64,000 nt of DNA, from positions 143,069,585 through 143,133,584 of the forward strand of contig NC_079211.1 of NCBI RefSeq assembly GCF_029633865.1, given 5' to 3'. Under the pieces are notes generated by a model. The model saw nothing but the letters and a program-made list of their open reading frames with translations, made no database searches and was not told the origin of the DNA. The stretch comes from Lampris incognitus. Its lineage: Eukaryota > Chordata > Actinopteri > Lampriformes > Lampridae. A program made the position numbers and the translations under genes. Of the stretch, positions 39,642 to 51,282 are shown one piece after another (position 1 is the stretch's first letter; every line of letters starts with the position of its first letter).

Positions 39642-39780
39642 TGTAACCGGTTATTTTCTTGCCCGGTGCGGGATTCGATACGGGGTGTACTGCACCACAA
39701 GGCGACGTCACTAACCGCTCGGCTAAAGGGTCAGACCCGCTAGTTAGGGGGCTAACGTGTCTTATTAGTAGGTTATACAG
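39642..39780 (-). repeat. tRNA-like repeat unit, copy B
   Basis: A near-identical direct copy of 39402-39538 (TAGCCGAGCGGTTAGTGA; ATCGAATCCCGC). Separated from copy A by about 103 bp of unique GC-rich sequence. Confidence 0.6.
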
Positions 39781-40017
39781 TGTTTTCTTGTGAAAGTACA
39801 GCCCCAAATCCCCCGCTTATTGAAAATGTGTTTGTTCAATATCCATCGGATCCAGAGTGCCGCCATCTTGATCTTTTATGAAGCGCTCCAGCGAGAGGCG
39901 GTCTTTGTATAATGGAGCAATCTGAGCTTTCCTTGCGATGGCGGCTGTTCTAAACCTAGAAACGGTCCCGTATCCTCGTTATTCCCTTTACACCTTCCTC
40001 AGCACGCATTTCTGAGG

Positions 40018-40278
40018 GCGCTGTTTCAATCCCCCCCTTTTTTTGCTCCCCAATTGTATCTGGCCAATTACCCCGCTCTTTTTGAGCCGTCCCGGTCGCC
40101 GCTCCGAGGGGCGTCCCAACCGACCAGAGGGGGGCGCTAGTGCGGCGGCAAACATCCACATCCGACTTCCCACCCGCAGAGGGACGCCCGACGAAGCCGG
40201 AGGTAACGAGGGGATTCGACCCCGACGGTCCCGTGTTGGTAGGCAACGGAATAGCCCGCCACGCTATCCGGACGCCGC
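40018..40278 (-). mobile_element. tRNA-headed SINE, copy 3 (internally deleted)
   Basis: Minus-orientation copy with both ends but missing the middle (the TGACAGTGAGGAGTTTCACC and GCATGTGGTAGTC blocks). Head at 40190-40278 and tail at 40018-40110. Confidence 0.75.
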
Positions 40279-42243
40279 TCTGGGCGGGACGCGATATTAT
40301 GAACCCTACATAGCCCTCGCCAAAATCCCGTACCCTGTCCCAAATCTCGCGAACGGACGCCGGATTTCCGCTGCGTTGCTAAGGAAACAATCAACTATCA
40401 ACTCGGTGCGAAGCAAAGCTAACGTTAGCTACCTTCAATTTTGTAATTTTGTATTTTTCGCAATTTTGGACAGCTGGCTGCTTTTGTAATTTTGGACTGC
40501 TGGCTGTCAACAACAGAACGGAGGTAAGTAACGTTAGTTGTCTGAAAATGAACATATATCTGATAAATAGACTTTCTCACATTTAAGAAAGCTGATCAGT
40601 AAGTTGTTACCTGTGTATAAATGTAAAAGTCATATTACTACAATATAGGAGCTCGTTTTGTTTGTAGTCATGATAAGGGGTGAAGTATCCTATGCTCAAA
40701 CGTGGAGCAAGCAAAGATTGAGTTAAAAACGTTAATGTTGATTGTGGATAACTTAGACAGGTTAAATTGTGGGTGTACAGCGTTTCCTTGATGAGCGCTA
40801 ACCCCATAACAACATATTTTCGCGTTGCTACGGTGGCGCACACGTGACAAAGCCAGAAACGGGATTTTGGCGAGGCCTATGTAGGGTTCATAATATCGCG
40901 GGCGGGACAGCCTACAGAAGGGCGGACAGGAAGTGAAATCCCGGAACTTTTCTTCTTCGCACGGTATGTGTGCCTGCGATCAAATTTACGTCTCTTTAAG
41001 CGGGAAGGAAGAAGAAGAAGAAAAAACGACAGCTTCAAACAGCAATATTTATGTTATCACATCATATATCATATAGTATTTATGAATCGGAATTTCACAG
41101 CAGACACCACGTGGTTGAAGAAATTAGCAAAGGTTTTAATTCGGTTCAATACCGTGAAGTTACTTTACAACAAGTTTCCTAGACATATTTTCAACGCCAT
41201 AAACTATAGTAATACAAGGCATACATTTATGTATTTAGTGATATATATATATTTTATATATATACATACATACATACAGTGGCCACACCCGGCACAAACA
41301 CAGTCCTTTATAACTTCTTATATTTTGTTTTATGGCACCTGATATATCATTGCTGCGTGGCACATTTTATTACAAAAAAAACCCCTCCCTGCACCCGGTA
41401 CAGTGTTCGAGCACAGGCCTTGGTCAACAGCACTCGGAGACTGTAAAGTTCTCATCCTCAGTCCTTGTCAAGTTTCCGTGGAAAATATAGTTGGCACGGA
41501 ATTTAGATGCTAAGAAATGCCAGGAATACAATGCAAGTAAATCATTCAACAATGGTCCTATTTGATGCCCGGAGCCACATATTAAATGTTCTAGTGCACT
41601 CTCCATTGGCTGTATAATAATCTACTTCTCATGTACAATCATTAATACATTACAGTTAACAAAGGCTTGTTTTTGTCAATACTTTTGACACAGGAAAGTT
41701 AAATCCCCGCAGCTCCCGATGTACCGCCGAGTACTGCCCATCTGCAGGTTCAGTCTGAGGACTTTGTGGTGAATAAGGTAAATCTGTGAAAAACACACTT
41801 GAATATTCATCCCGCTCTGGCTTCTGCATGGATGCCTATTTGCTTGAAAATGAAGTTAAACAGGAGCTGTGTTTTCCTGGATTACCTGTTTACATAATCA
41901 TTACCACACGACCACAACACATTGTCGAAAGCATTCTAGAGACTAAGATTGAAAAAGTGATTGTGTGAAGTGTCGCCAATTGCCCTACAACCTTTGCACC
42001 TTCATGTGATTATCTACTTCCTCTTTGCAATGTACTTACACTGAACAGAGGGCACTGTGCTACGCATTTTTAATTGACGGTCATTGGAAAACCGATGTTG
42101 GTTTTATAACTTTGGACGTGCCAATCTCGTTCTTGCACACAACAAAACATGAGAAGCTCTGACAGATGACCAACGGATGTAAATGGCAAGCTGAGGAAGG
42201 CCCCAAGTATACTTTCCTTTGTCCCTTACTGAAAGGTCTGGCT
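40279..42243. other. Intergenic stretch, with the NPY receptor 3' UTR at its right end
   Basis: Unique AT-rich sequence. It contains an AGCTAACGTTAGCT palindrome near 40418-40431 and a short TA/CATA repeat at 41240-41278. No gene seen. Confidence 0.4.
41366..41371 (-). terminator. Possible NPY receptor polyadenylation signal
   Basis: AATAAA on the minus strand about 870 nt beyond the receptor stop. No other support. Confidence 0.25.
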
Positions 42244-43350
42244 TTAAGTATTGATGCTCAAAGATCCTTTGCTCAAGACTGACCCCTTGGTGGCCTCTGT
42301 GCTGACAATGGAGAGGGGGAAGCTCTCGTATCTCTCCGTTGACCCCCAGCAGCGGCAGCGCATCAGGGTGGACTTGAGCTGCCTCTGGAAGTTGCTGTTG
42401 AGAAAGCCGTAGATGATGGGGTTGACGCAAGTCGAGGCCATGGCCGTGAGGTGGCAGGCTGAGAAGATGACGTCGTGCTGGCAGGACGAGATGGCCTCGT
42501 GGTTCCAGTCGAACACCGTGTTGAAGATGTTGAGAGGGAGCCAGCAGAGCGCAAACACCACCACGATGGAGCCTAGCATGGCATTGATCCTCTTGGAGCC
42601 CTTCATCTTCTTTAGGTTGGAGTCCCTGGCCCGCTCGACCATGTCCTTCCTCCTCCTGAGGCGCAGGTAGATGCGCAGGTAGCAGATCATGATCAGGGTG
42701 AGTGGGAGGAAGTACTGAAAGATGAGCAGGGAAGTGGTGTAGATTAGCCGGTTGTTATCCGAAGGCCAGTGCTCCATACAGACAACGTGGTCACTCAACG
42801 GGAGGGGGATGCTCAGGTTCTGGTAAGGCGTGTCGGTGAGGACGCTGAAGGAGAGGAAAGGCAGAGATATGAGGCACGCGACCACCCAGATGACGGCCAC
42901 AGCCAGGTAGGATTGGCCAACCACAGGCTTCCATCCAGTGGGATGGATGATCAGCTGGTAGCGCTCCAAGGCGATGAGGACGAGGGAAAAGATGGACACG
43001 GTAACCGATATACACTGGACAAAGGGGGTGAGCTTACAGAGAGCCTCGCCCAGGATCCAGTGGTCCATTAAAGTGTAGATGATGGTGACGGGCAGGCACA
43101 CAATGCACATGAGGATGTCGGAGCAGGACAGGTTGGCGATGAAGATGTTGGTGACGTTGCGCATTTCCTTCTGCCGGCTGATGACAAACACCAGGCAAGA
43201 GTTGCCAATAAGTCCCACTGCTATCACTGTACTGTAAGCGACAATCAGGAAAGTGGTGCCGCTCACCGAGGGCGCGCACACCTCCGGTAAATCCCACTCC
43301 AGCTCCTTTGACTGGGCGTGGCTGCGATTGGTTTTTGGGAGTGACTCCAT
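42244..43350 (-). CDS. npy8r: Neuropeptide Y receptor, Y1 subfamily (Y8-like; Y4 alternative)
   Basis: Single-exon rhodopsin-class GPCR of 368 aa that would bind NPY/PYY-type peptides at the cell surface and signal through Gi (family knowledge). Seven hydrophobic segments are visible. Landmarks, numbered from the Met at 43350: an N-glycosylation site NRS at 8-10, [14 protein letters not shown] entering TM2, the disulfide cysteines C105 and C191, ERY plus [11 protein letters not shown] after TM3 (diagnostic for Y1/Y4/Y6/Y8 receptors), [17 protein letters not shown] across TM6, NPIIY at 310-314, and CRC at 332-334 as a probable palmitoylation site. The tail [14 protein letters not shown] resembles Y1/Y4 tails. 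The frame is open upstream to 43479, but the Met at 43350 gives the usual family length, so I choose it. Y8 is preferred because the ancestral Y8 locus belongs to the paralogon containing human 8p21, where KCTD9 lies; that is inference. A phylogeny is needed to separate Y8a, Y8b and Y4. Confidence 0.9.
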   Translation of the reverse strand: MESLPKTNRSHAQSKELEWDLPEVCAPSVSGTTFLIVAYSTVIAVGLIGNSCLVFVISRQKEMRNVTNIFIANLSCSDILMCIVCLPVTIIYTLMDHWILGEALCKLTPFVQCISVTVSIFSLVLIALERYQLIIHPTGWKPVVGQSYLAVAVIWVVACLISLPFLSFSVLTDTPYQNLSIPLPLSDHVVCMEHWPSDNNRLIYTTSLLIFQYFLPLTLIMICYLRIYLRLRRRKDMVERARDSNLKKMKGSKRINAMLGSIVVVFALCWLPLNIFNTVFDWNHEAISSCQHDVIFSACHLTAMASTCVNPIIYGFLNSNFQRQLKSTLMRCRCWGSTERYESFPLSIVSTEATKGSVLSKGSLSINT

Positions 43351-43623
43351 GGTTGCTTCGCCGGCCTCAGTTCTCGGGGCCGCGGCGTGACTGTACGTGA
43401 CTGTAAAGGCACGAACCGAGGAAGCCTCTTGGACGAGAGGCGAAACGTCTCCACGGATATATACCAAGTCCGGTTGCACTTGATTCGACTCCTCTGGATA
43501 GGCTGCACTGTCGTGCAGCCGTTCAAACCAGCTCTAGTAGTGTGACGAACGATATGTGCTATTTTCACAGGTTTCCATCATCCCTCATTTCGAGCGGACT
43601 TAATTGAAATCTTCATTTGCTGC
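43351..43623 (-). other. 5' UTR part of the NPY receptor exon
   Basis: On the minus strand a long pyrimidine-rich tract ending CTATTTCAG precedes 43623, a strong splice-acceptor look. The receptor exon therefore probably starts at 43623 and has a 5' UTR intron, as NPY Y1-type genes often do. The open frame upstream of the chosen Met is probably untranslated. Confidence 0.45.
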
Positions 43624-45594
43624 CTGAAATAGGAACAAAACAAAAAAAACGAGTCAACTTGAGAATTTTCTTTGTTATAATTCAAGGTTTGTTAAAAAAA
43701 AAAGTTTTTAAAAATTCAATTACTTGCACGATAGCCGGGACAACTCATTTCCCCGCTCGCTGATGGCTTATTGGGAAATGAGTGAACGCAGCGCAGACTT
43801 ACAGCTGTTTAATTAGTGCAGGGTAAAAGTTATTTGCAAAATTCCTGGCACTCAATGCAGAATTATCTGCCGACGCCCTCTTGGACGTCTTCGCCGGGTC
43901 CGGTTCCGGCCGTGTAAACACTGACAATGGACCGCTTCACAAAAGAGATAACGCGGGAGGGTGGTTAATGGTGGTATGAACATATCACAAGGCTTTGACG
44001 GAGGTACAAAAAGGAGACTTTCTAGGATCTGGGATATTAGCCGTGAGAGCGAATGATGCTCTAATGGCACATCATAATGGCACATCACCGTGGTTCAAAT
44101 TTACACCACAATTGCTGTTAATGACTGGCTTCTTCAGAGACGACCCCTCCTAATGGCTGGTTTTTTTTGGGGGGGAGGAGGGGGGGTTTGCCCCATGTGA
44201 CCGTGGGGATTATATTCTTATTTTCCTCCGCAAAGACGAAAGACACCTTTCATTTTCAACGAACATCTAGCCAGCTTGTCAGACTCCCCCCGAGCACGTG
44301 GTCTTACGACCTGTTATAAAGCCAATCTGCTTGGAAAACAAAACCCCATTACACCAGGACATTAACATCAGAATTGTGTGCATATCTCTCTGGGTATGTG
44401 TGTGTGTCTGTGTGTGTGTGTGTGCAGCAATGAAAACAACGATCATTGTTTACCCCCAAGCTTATCACAACAGAAATTCGTTTTGCTGTCAAAGGAGGGA
44501 ATAGACTATTTGGGGGTGGGGGTGGGGGGGGTTGTTCAGTAGATTCAGCATTTTAGAAACAGGGGGTTATCACGGCAGATCCGGCGCGTGGCTATATCTC
44601 TTAATAACAGCGAGCACGGTTTGGTTTTAGATGCGGTGATCAGAACCAGATCCGCAGCATTCTTGGAGCGACAACAGAATTGGGGGGGAGGGGGGGAGAC
44701 GGAAACTGCTGTAAGGTTCACGGTCCAATCGGGATATGGGTTTCATAAGGTTGGCTTCTGTGTCAGCGTGGTCAGGTCTAGCTGGATTTCTATTTATTTA
44801 TTTATTTATTGGCTTTGTTATGTGGCCTGGGTGCCAGCCCTGTGCTGCAGCGACGTGTGGGCTGACCACGCAGCCCGGTCCGGAAGGGGCTCGCCCCCAC
44901 ATGTCCCCCAAAACCCACGCGGCGTTTTTGTTCTCCCCGAAGCCTCCTCGGGCAACTCGGCGTTACGCAACATTTATTCAAACGCGTGCGCCCAAACAGA
45001 CTTTGAGGAGAACAACAATGAGGAGTCCTCCCGGTTATATCCGAACCACCACACTGGGGCTATGGCTGCGCAAAGTTTCCTCTTGTCTTCTCTGAATGCC
45101 CCCCCGGTACTGACCCCTCTTCCAGATACCCCTGCGCTCACTTCCATCACGGACCCGTTGGGGGGGGGGGGTGTGAGGGGAAAACAACCGGCCGGCGCTG
45201 TGGGAGGCTGCTGCAGCCGGGAAAGGCGCCATATAGACAACGCTGCTTGACTGACTGACTGATTTCTCTGCAAAAAAGCCCTCAAAGTGCTGCGACCCCC
45301 CCCAACCCCCCCCCCACACACACACACACACATCCTCTGAAAAAGAAACAATCTAGCCAACCAAAAGTGGGAAAGTGTCACGTTTCCTGACCTGGATTAG
45401 AAACTGTTATCAAAATCCTTCCGCACGCGGGTTTCCGGAGCCGCTCGTGCGTTGCGGAGAGGTGGACTTTCTACTTGGACCAGGTAGGTGGGAAGGTAGG
45501 TGGGAAGGTAGGTGGGTAGGTAGGTAGACTCGGGAAGAGACGCTCTATTCTCCACGACGCTCCGCTGCGTGCCGGTCGGTCTCCTGCGGAGGGG
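43624..45594. other. Probable 5' UTR intron of the NPY receptor or intergenic
   Basis: G-runs at 44168-44187, 44510-44531 and 45160-45172, a TG run at 44398-44425, and a TTTA repeat at 44790-44811. The 220-aa frame at 44588-45250 has no recognisable domain and I do not call it. Confidence 0.35.
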
Positions 45595-45595
45595 A

Positions 45596-45653
<58 letters not shown>
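45595..45653. repeat. (CA)n microsatellite
   Basis: About 28 CA units; preceded at 45480-45530 by a GGTAGGTGGGAA-type short tandem repeat. Confidence 0.95.
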
Positions 45654-45655
<2 letters not shown>

Positions 45656-45891
45656 AGCCGAGACGTCTTCCCCAAGTGTGCACGCCGTCAGACCAGAACA
45701 CAGTCAATGTGCGCCATACATGATGCCCGAACCACGGTGATAAACAAACGGGTCAGCCCCACTTTTCGGCCGGGTTCTGCTGTGGGCTGCCGCCGCTCTC
45801 TCAGAACCACCCGACCCGGCGCCACGCGTCCCGCTTTATGTCATCCTTTCTTTCCTTTTGTCGTACGTAATGTAAACGTCATTCTACTCAC

Positions 45892-46030
45892 CAGAGAGCG
45901 CGAGCACCTGCCTGAAGTTCAGACGCCGGTCCGGATCTGTGCAGGCGCCGAGCGCGCGGGAGGCGTCCTGACAGGAGCGCGCGCCGTCGCGATCTGAGAT
46001 GCGCGTCTTAAAGCGACCTTTTCACTCCGG
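45892..46030 (-). other. Candidate 5' non-coding exon and promoter of the NPY receptor gene
   Basis: A donor-like CTG|GTGAGT on the minus strand lies at 45892/45891, at the edge of a CpG-rich block. Joined to the acceptor at 43623 it would give a 2.3-kb 5' UTR intron. The upstream exon end is not defined, and the link to the receptor is inferred from order and orientation only. Confidence 0.25.
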
Positions 46031-47572
46031 GCGCAAGCCGGGGATGTGACTCTGTTGTGACGCGTGTTACATAATAGGCTGCGCTTCTGGACGGCGCGCG
46101 CGCGCAGGCGCACGCGTATGCTACGCGCGCGCGCGCGCCCCGTGGGGAAATTAAGTTGTTGGAAATAATTAAGCGGCCCGCACACAATCCATTTCGTCTC
46201 CGTAGCCTCTGACACGAGGCGAGGGGCAGGAAGGGATATAAATACCGTCGAGCTGGGGGGGGGACACCCACCCGGGGGGGGCACCCACCCGCATTTCTAC
46301 ACAGCACCGAGTCCCCTGCGCGTCTGCCGCAGATGACACGGAGGCAATAAGATGGAGATGATACGCAGAAAGAAGAACGATAATATAACAAGTAACAAAC
46401 TTTACAATGTGTCTTACACACAGGATACAATAATGCACACAGCCAAGATAAACAACAGACTGATTGATTGACTGATTGATTGATTGATTGACACCATGCC
46501 AGATCCGCTCCACAAAACAGGGTAAAACACGGTCAGGATAAAGTCACAAGAGCACAATTAAAACGAAGAGAACTATCGCCCATAAAACAAGGATGATGAC
46601 GTAAACCACCAAAATAAGAAAGAAATAGACAGCAGTCTAAAATTAGGCTCTGAATGAATTGCTTTTTTTGTTGTTTTTTTTAAAGAACCTTTACACACTA
46701 ATGTTTTTTATAAAAAATTCTGCTATTCAACGGCCAGGAAAAGTGTGCTGTAAATGTCACGAGGACACGCGCGCGGCACAAGAAGTCAGAATAACAACAG
46801 CGTGAGGCCCAATAGATTCTCGGGGCGCAGGGCGTGATGGGAAACGGTCATCTGTCATCGGCGCTTCAGACGGACCTCACACACATTCGGCCGATCCGTC
46901 AGCTTGGTCTCCGGCGGAAGCCTCCGGGGGGATGCTGAAGGTCTCCTCAGCCGGCTTGTGTGTTGGAGTGGCAGTCACACACTGACAGTCTCCCCACCAG
47001 ATGGATGAAGCAGGTGCTCTGTCGGTGGCGTCCTTACATCCATTGCATAACGTCTCACTTCCACCCGCGGCACCGTTACAACCACCCCCCCCCAAAAAAA
47101 ACACGTCTGATCCCACAGACGCGTGACACTAAAAACTATTTTAAAACAGTTTTCGCACCTTTCCCACGTGCAACAGATTTATGCGCCGCTTCATCGCACA
47201 GCTTCACACCCCCCCCCCACACCCCACGCTGTCTGGAGAGGAGGCTCTTCACACACGCTGAGCGATAATAGCTCTTTGTCTGAGAGGTGGAATATTGAAA
47301 TGACCTCCCGCTGACAACAATCATCTCATTTTGTGTCATCTCGCTCGAGGCAGTTGATCCCCGGGAACATCTTCGCAGAGAAAATAGGACTGCTGAGATT
47401 GACTGCCGCTATGTGACCGCACTGCAGAGTCGGGCCACTTGCTCGCGTCCAGCTACCACTCAGCGGCTCCGTACTCGGTGTACCGTTATGCCGCTTCCCC
47501 GCGCGAGCTCCTGCGCTGTCACTCACAGCCCCTGCTGTCTTTCCCCGCACGCAGCCGGCTGCGCTGGGGAGC

Positions 47573-47882
47573 ATGGGTAGTGGGGGTAGTGAGGGTAGTG
47601 GGGGTCGTGAGGGTAGTGGGAGTAGTGGGGGTAGTGAGAGTAGCGGGGGTAGCGAGGGTAGTGGGAGTAGTTGGAGTAGCGAGGGTAGCGGGGGTAGTGG
47701 GAGTAGTGGGGGTAGTGAGGGTAGTGGGAGTCGTGGGAGTAGCGGGGGTAGTGAGGGTAGTGGGAGTAGTGGGGGTAGCGGGGGTAGTGGGGGTCGTGTG
47801 AGTAGTGGGGGTAGTGAGGGTAGTGGGAGTCGTGGGGGTAGTGGGGGTCGTGGGAGTAGTGGGGGTAGTGGGAGTCGTGGCA
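47573..47882. repeat. GGTAGTGGGAGTAGT-type minisatellite
   Basis: Tandem triplet-like units of GGT/AGT/GGG, reading as glycine-serine or valine-glycine runs in different frames. It explains the long open frames on both strands here, which are not genes. Confidence 0.88.
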
Positions 47883-48590
47883 ATGACACTTAGACGCAAA
47901 TCGAACTGAAATGTCTGGGCACTTGAACAGCGTGCACGCGGAATTGGTTTTGGGGCACCGTGGTACCCCAGCTTAGCGGGATTTATCCCTTCCAAGGTAA
48001 CAGACGCTGATGGACATAGTAGTCGTAACATCACAGCGTGGCCAGAAAAAAAGCTTATCAACTGTGGGTGGAAAAGCACCTTTTATGGAAAGGGAATGTC
48101 CATTCCGCGTGTAAACACGCGTGCGTTAAGCGAGATTCAGACATGGGAACCGTTTTGTTTTACGATAGGGAATAAGATACAGGAGGGGGCTTGGATAGTG
48201 CTCTAAACATTTCTGAAATGTTATCTTGACCTGTCACATACAACACGTAGTGGCTCTGTGATGATTTCTTTTATTTGGGAAACCATATCAAATATTTAGC
48301 TCTCGGTCCCATTCTCTGTTCAGACAAAATATTTGATGGGTGTTCGATTACTTATTTTATTTGGTAAACCTTATCCGTTGTTTAGTCGCGAATGTGTATT
48401 CTTATCTAGCCAGTACCGGACAGTGACTTGACTCAGAAATGGGCTGTGGCCCTATCCGGAGTTAGAATGATTTACATATTGCATAAGCCAGTGGTAGCAC
48501 ACCGTTTTTTAGGAATATTTTGAATAGTTTTATGCGTCACTGAAAGCCTAAATCACCAAAGTACTTTGCAGCAGAGACAATAATGTCCCT

Positions 48591-49448
48591 TAGTTGTAGA
48601 CCACCACTGTAGACCCTTAGCTATAGACCAGGGATGGCTAACCATGTGCCATGGAGAGCCATGTGTATGCAGGTTTTCATTCCAGCCGGACTCCACACCA
48701 GGTGATTTCACTGATTAGCAACCCTTCAACCAAAGAGGAAGAATGTGTCGGTGAAATCGCCTGGTGTGGAGTCCAGCTGGAATGAAAACCTGCATACACA
48801 TGGCTCTCCATGGCACATGGTTAGCCACCGCTGCTGTAGACCCTAACTGTAGATCCCTAGCTGTAGACCCCTAATTGTAAACCCCTAGCTGTAGACTCGT
48901 AGCTCTAGACCATAGTTGTAGACCCCTAGCTGTAGATCATAGTTGTAGACCCCTAGCTGTAGAGCTCTAGCTGTAGACCATAGCTGTAGACACCTAGCTG
49001 TGGACAATAGTTGTAGACCCCTAGCTGTAGGCCATAGCTGTAGACCCCTAACTGTAGACCCCTAGCTGTAGTCTCATAGCTGTAGATCATAGCTGCAGAC
49101 ACCTAGCTGTAGACCCCTAGCTATAGACTCCTAGCTATAGACTCCTAGCTGTAGACCATAGCTGTAGACTCCTAGCTGTAGATCATAGCTGTAGACTCCT
49201 AGCTGTAGATCATAGCTGTAGACTCCTGGCTGTAGACTGTAGCTGTAGACTCCTAGCTGTAGATCATAGCTGTAGACTATAGCTGTAGACTCATAGCTGT
49301 AGACTTTTAGCTGTAGACCCCTAGCTGTAGATCATAGCTGTAGACTATAGCTGTAGACCCCTAGCTATAGACTACTGGCTGTAGACCATAGCTGTAGACT
49401 CCTAGCTGTAGATCATAGCTGTAGACTCATAGCTGTAGATCATAGCTG
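48591..49448. repeat. AGCTGTAGA minisatellite
   Basis: Tandem array of a unit of about 13 bp (CCTAGCTGTAGAC, CATAGCTGTAGAT and variants), several dozen copies, interrupted near its start by the hAT-like MITE. The array resumes at 50133-50189 after an inserted block. No coding potential. Confidence 0.9.
48629..48833. mobile_element. hAT-like palindromic MITE in a minisatellite
   Basis: A 205-bp element with inverted arms: the left starts CAGGGATGGCTAACCATGTG, and the right, read in reverse, starts CAGCGGTGGCTAACCATGTG. The arms share the CTGCATACACATGGCTCTCC segment. It is flanked by CTATAGAC and CTGTAGAC, an 8-bp near-duplication as expected for hAT elements, but the surrounding repeat unit makes this ambiguous. 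Confidence 0.75.
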
Positions 49449-50132
49449 TGTGTGTGTGTGTACATACACACAGGGTGTTGTGATGCGTCTAGTGCAGCAG
49501 TGTGTAGTTGGAGGGAAGGTGCATGTGTTCTTCCAACCCGCTTGTGTCCTTCCTGCCCTTAGCTTGCTGCCGCTGGCTAGCCTTTGTGGCGAATAGGGAA
49601 GCATCCTAGCGTGTAAGCCTTCCCTTGCCAGTACATAGCCTCTCCTTCACCAAGACTCCTGCCAGGCCTCCCCGTGGCCACACATGGTAACTGGGGTCTT
49701 GCGGCCCCAAGCTAACTTGGCAGGGGATCTCGGAGCAGCAGTGGGCCCCAGAGATATGGTGTGCAGGCCCTGGCACCTATCAACCTCTGCCCCGCTGCCT
49801 TGTGGGTGAGTCTGGAAGACATAAGGCTAAGGGAGCTTACCCCAACAGAAAAGCAAGCTGTGGCGGCACGCTTCGAGGCGGTTTCCGAAAAACTGGATTT
49901 CCGGCAGCCCCCTGCAGTTGTGTGGAGGTGCCGGTCGTCTAGGGATCCCCCTTGCCATCGGAACCATCTCCTCTACAATCAAGTCATGTGGCGTTGGGAG
50001 AAGCGCACCCCCCATGCCACTTTAAAAACCATCTCTGCGCAGGTATCTTCTGCTATCTGAGTCCTCAAAGGACCCACAAATAGAAGAAGATGGTCATCAT
50101 CGGGCACGATGGACAACCAGCAAGCAAGCAAG
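49449..50132 (+). other. Unrecognised ~680-bp block inserted in the minisatellite
   Basis: It starts with a short TG repeat and ends in a repeated AGCA tail (CAGCAAGCAAGCAAG). Minisatellite units lie directly on both sides. A 99-aa frame at 49761-50060 contains ELTPTEKQAVAARFEAV and RQPPAVVWRC; I do not recognise it. The tail and the sharp junctions suggest a 5'-truncated retroposon in plus orientation, but the family is unknown to me. Confidence 0.45.
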
Positions 50133-50189
50133 ACTTTTAGCTGTAGACCCCTAGCTGTAGACTCATAGCTGTAGATCATAGCTGTAGAC
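50133..50189. repeat. AGCTGTAGA minisatellite, resumed
   Basis: Four to five further copies of the same unit as at 48591-49448, after the inserted block. Confidence 0.85.
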
Positions 50190-51216
50190 CATGATATCCA
50201 TAATTCATACTACTTGGAGAGAGGCTGCTGTTTATATTTTAAGCCCACAGTCTGGTTTTGAGTTATCTATTTGTCTTTAGGTGACCTTTCCTTTCTCAAT
50301 ATCTTTAATATCCTCTTGGTTTTGTGAAGCTTACAAGAGATTGATCGAATTAACTGTTTGAAGTAACAAAACAAAACAAAACAAAGAGCTACCGAAACAA
50401 GAAAATAAACAATGGTTTGTCGCCTATAGATACTCTATGATGTCACTTCTCAGCCATCTTGTAAATGTATGGATTTTGTGCTCTTTTGACCTGTCTGCTG
50501 TTCACCCCAAGTGCTGACTCCAACAACAATGACAACAACAACAAAAAAAACATCCAGGAATTTTGAGGCCAAGATGAATTTAAGAAACAACCGGGTCAAA
50601 GTCCAAACATAGTACACATGAAACAAAGAGCAGGCTTGTAAGTGACCTTGTGAGCAGCTCTTCTTGTCGGTCAACTACAAAATTAATTTCAAAACAAATA
50701 AAGCATAGTGATTACTTCTGCTCGTGCTCAAAGTCGTTGCCCCCGAGCATTCGTAGCTCCTCGTTTTATTCAAGGGACAAGATTGGATCTGTCCAGTTGT
50801 ATTCTGCAACAGCAGAACCCCTTATATGAACCAAAGTTGAACGGACCCTTGACACCATCTGCGCATCATGGCCCTCCCTATAAATCCCCCCAGCGCTTTA
50901 AATAACCCTGGCCAAGAACAAAGGCCGCAGTGCTGCTGGTACTCAGGATGACAAACAGCACAGATCACATCTGACATTGAGCTCGCCCTGATGCTCCTCC
51001 GTTTAAATGTGGCTTTTTTGAACGTAGGAGAAGCATCCGTCATGTTATGGGGAGCAGGAGACGGAGGCACCGAAATGATGTACATTTTTTCTGAGTTTTC
51101 TGATTGCAAGCTCTATAGAAGTCTATAGAAGTCTGTGGTCTATTGCTAGGTAAGTAGCTAGCATTAGCGATATGATTGTGTGGTAATGTGGTAGGATCTG
51201 TGTCTAACTGTATGGA

Positions 51217-51218
<2 letters not shown>

Positions 51219-51279
<61 letters not shown>
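51219..51279. repeat. (TA)n microsatellite
   Basis: About 30 TA units. Confidence 0.95.

Positions 51280-51282
<3 letters not shown>

Noticed and set aside
42244-43479. The longer 411-aa start for the NPY receptor
   Set aside because: The first 43 residues lack family similarity; the Met at 43350 gives the usual receptor length.
44588-45250. A 220-aa plus-strand open frame
   Set aside because: It has G-run encoded glycines, a TTTA repeat encoding FIYLF-type residues and no recognisable domain; likely chance in GC-rich DNA.
47326-48079. Long open frames on both strands (up to about 187 aa) rich in Gly/Ser, Val/Gly, Pro/Leu or Thr/Pro
   Set aside because: They are translations of the GGTAGTGGG minisatellite; no start context, domain or splice support.
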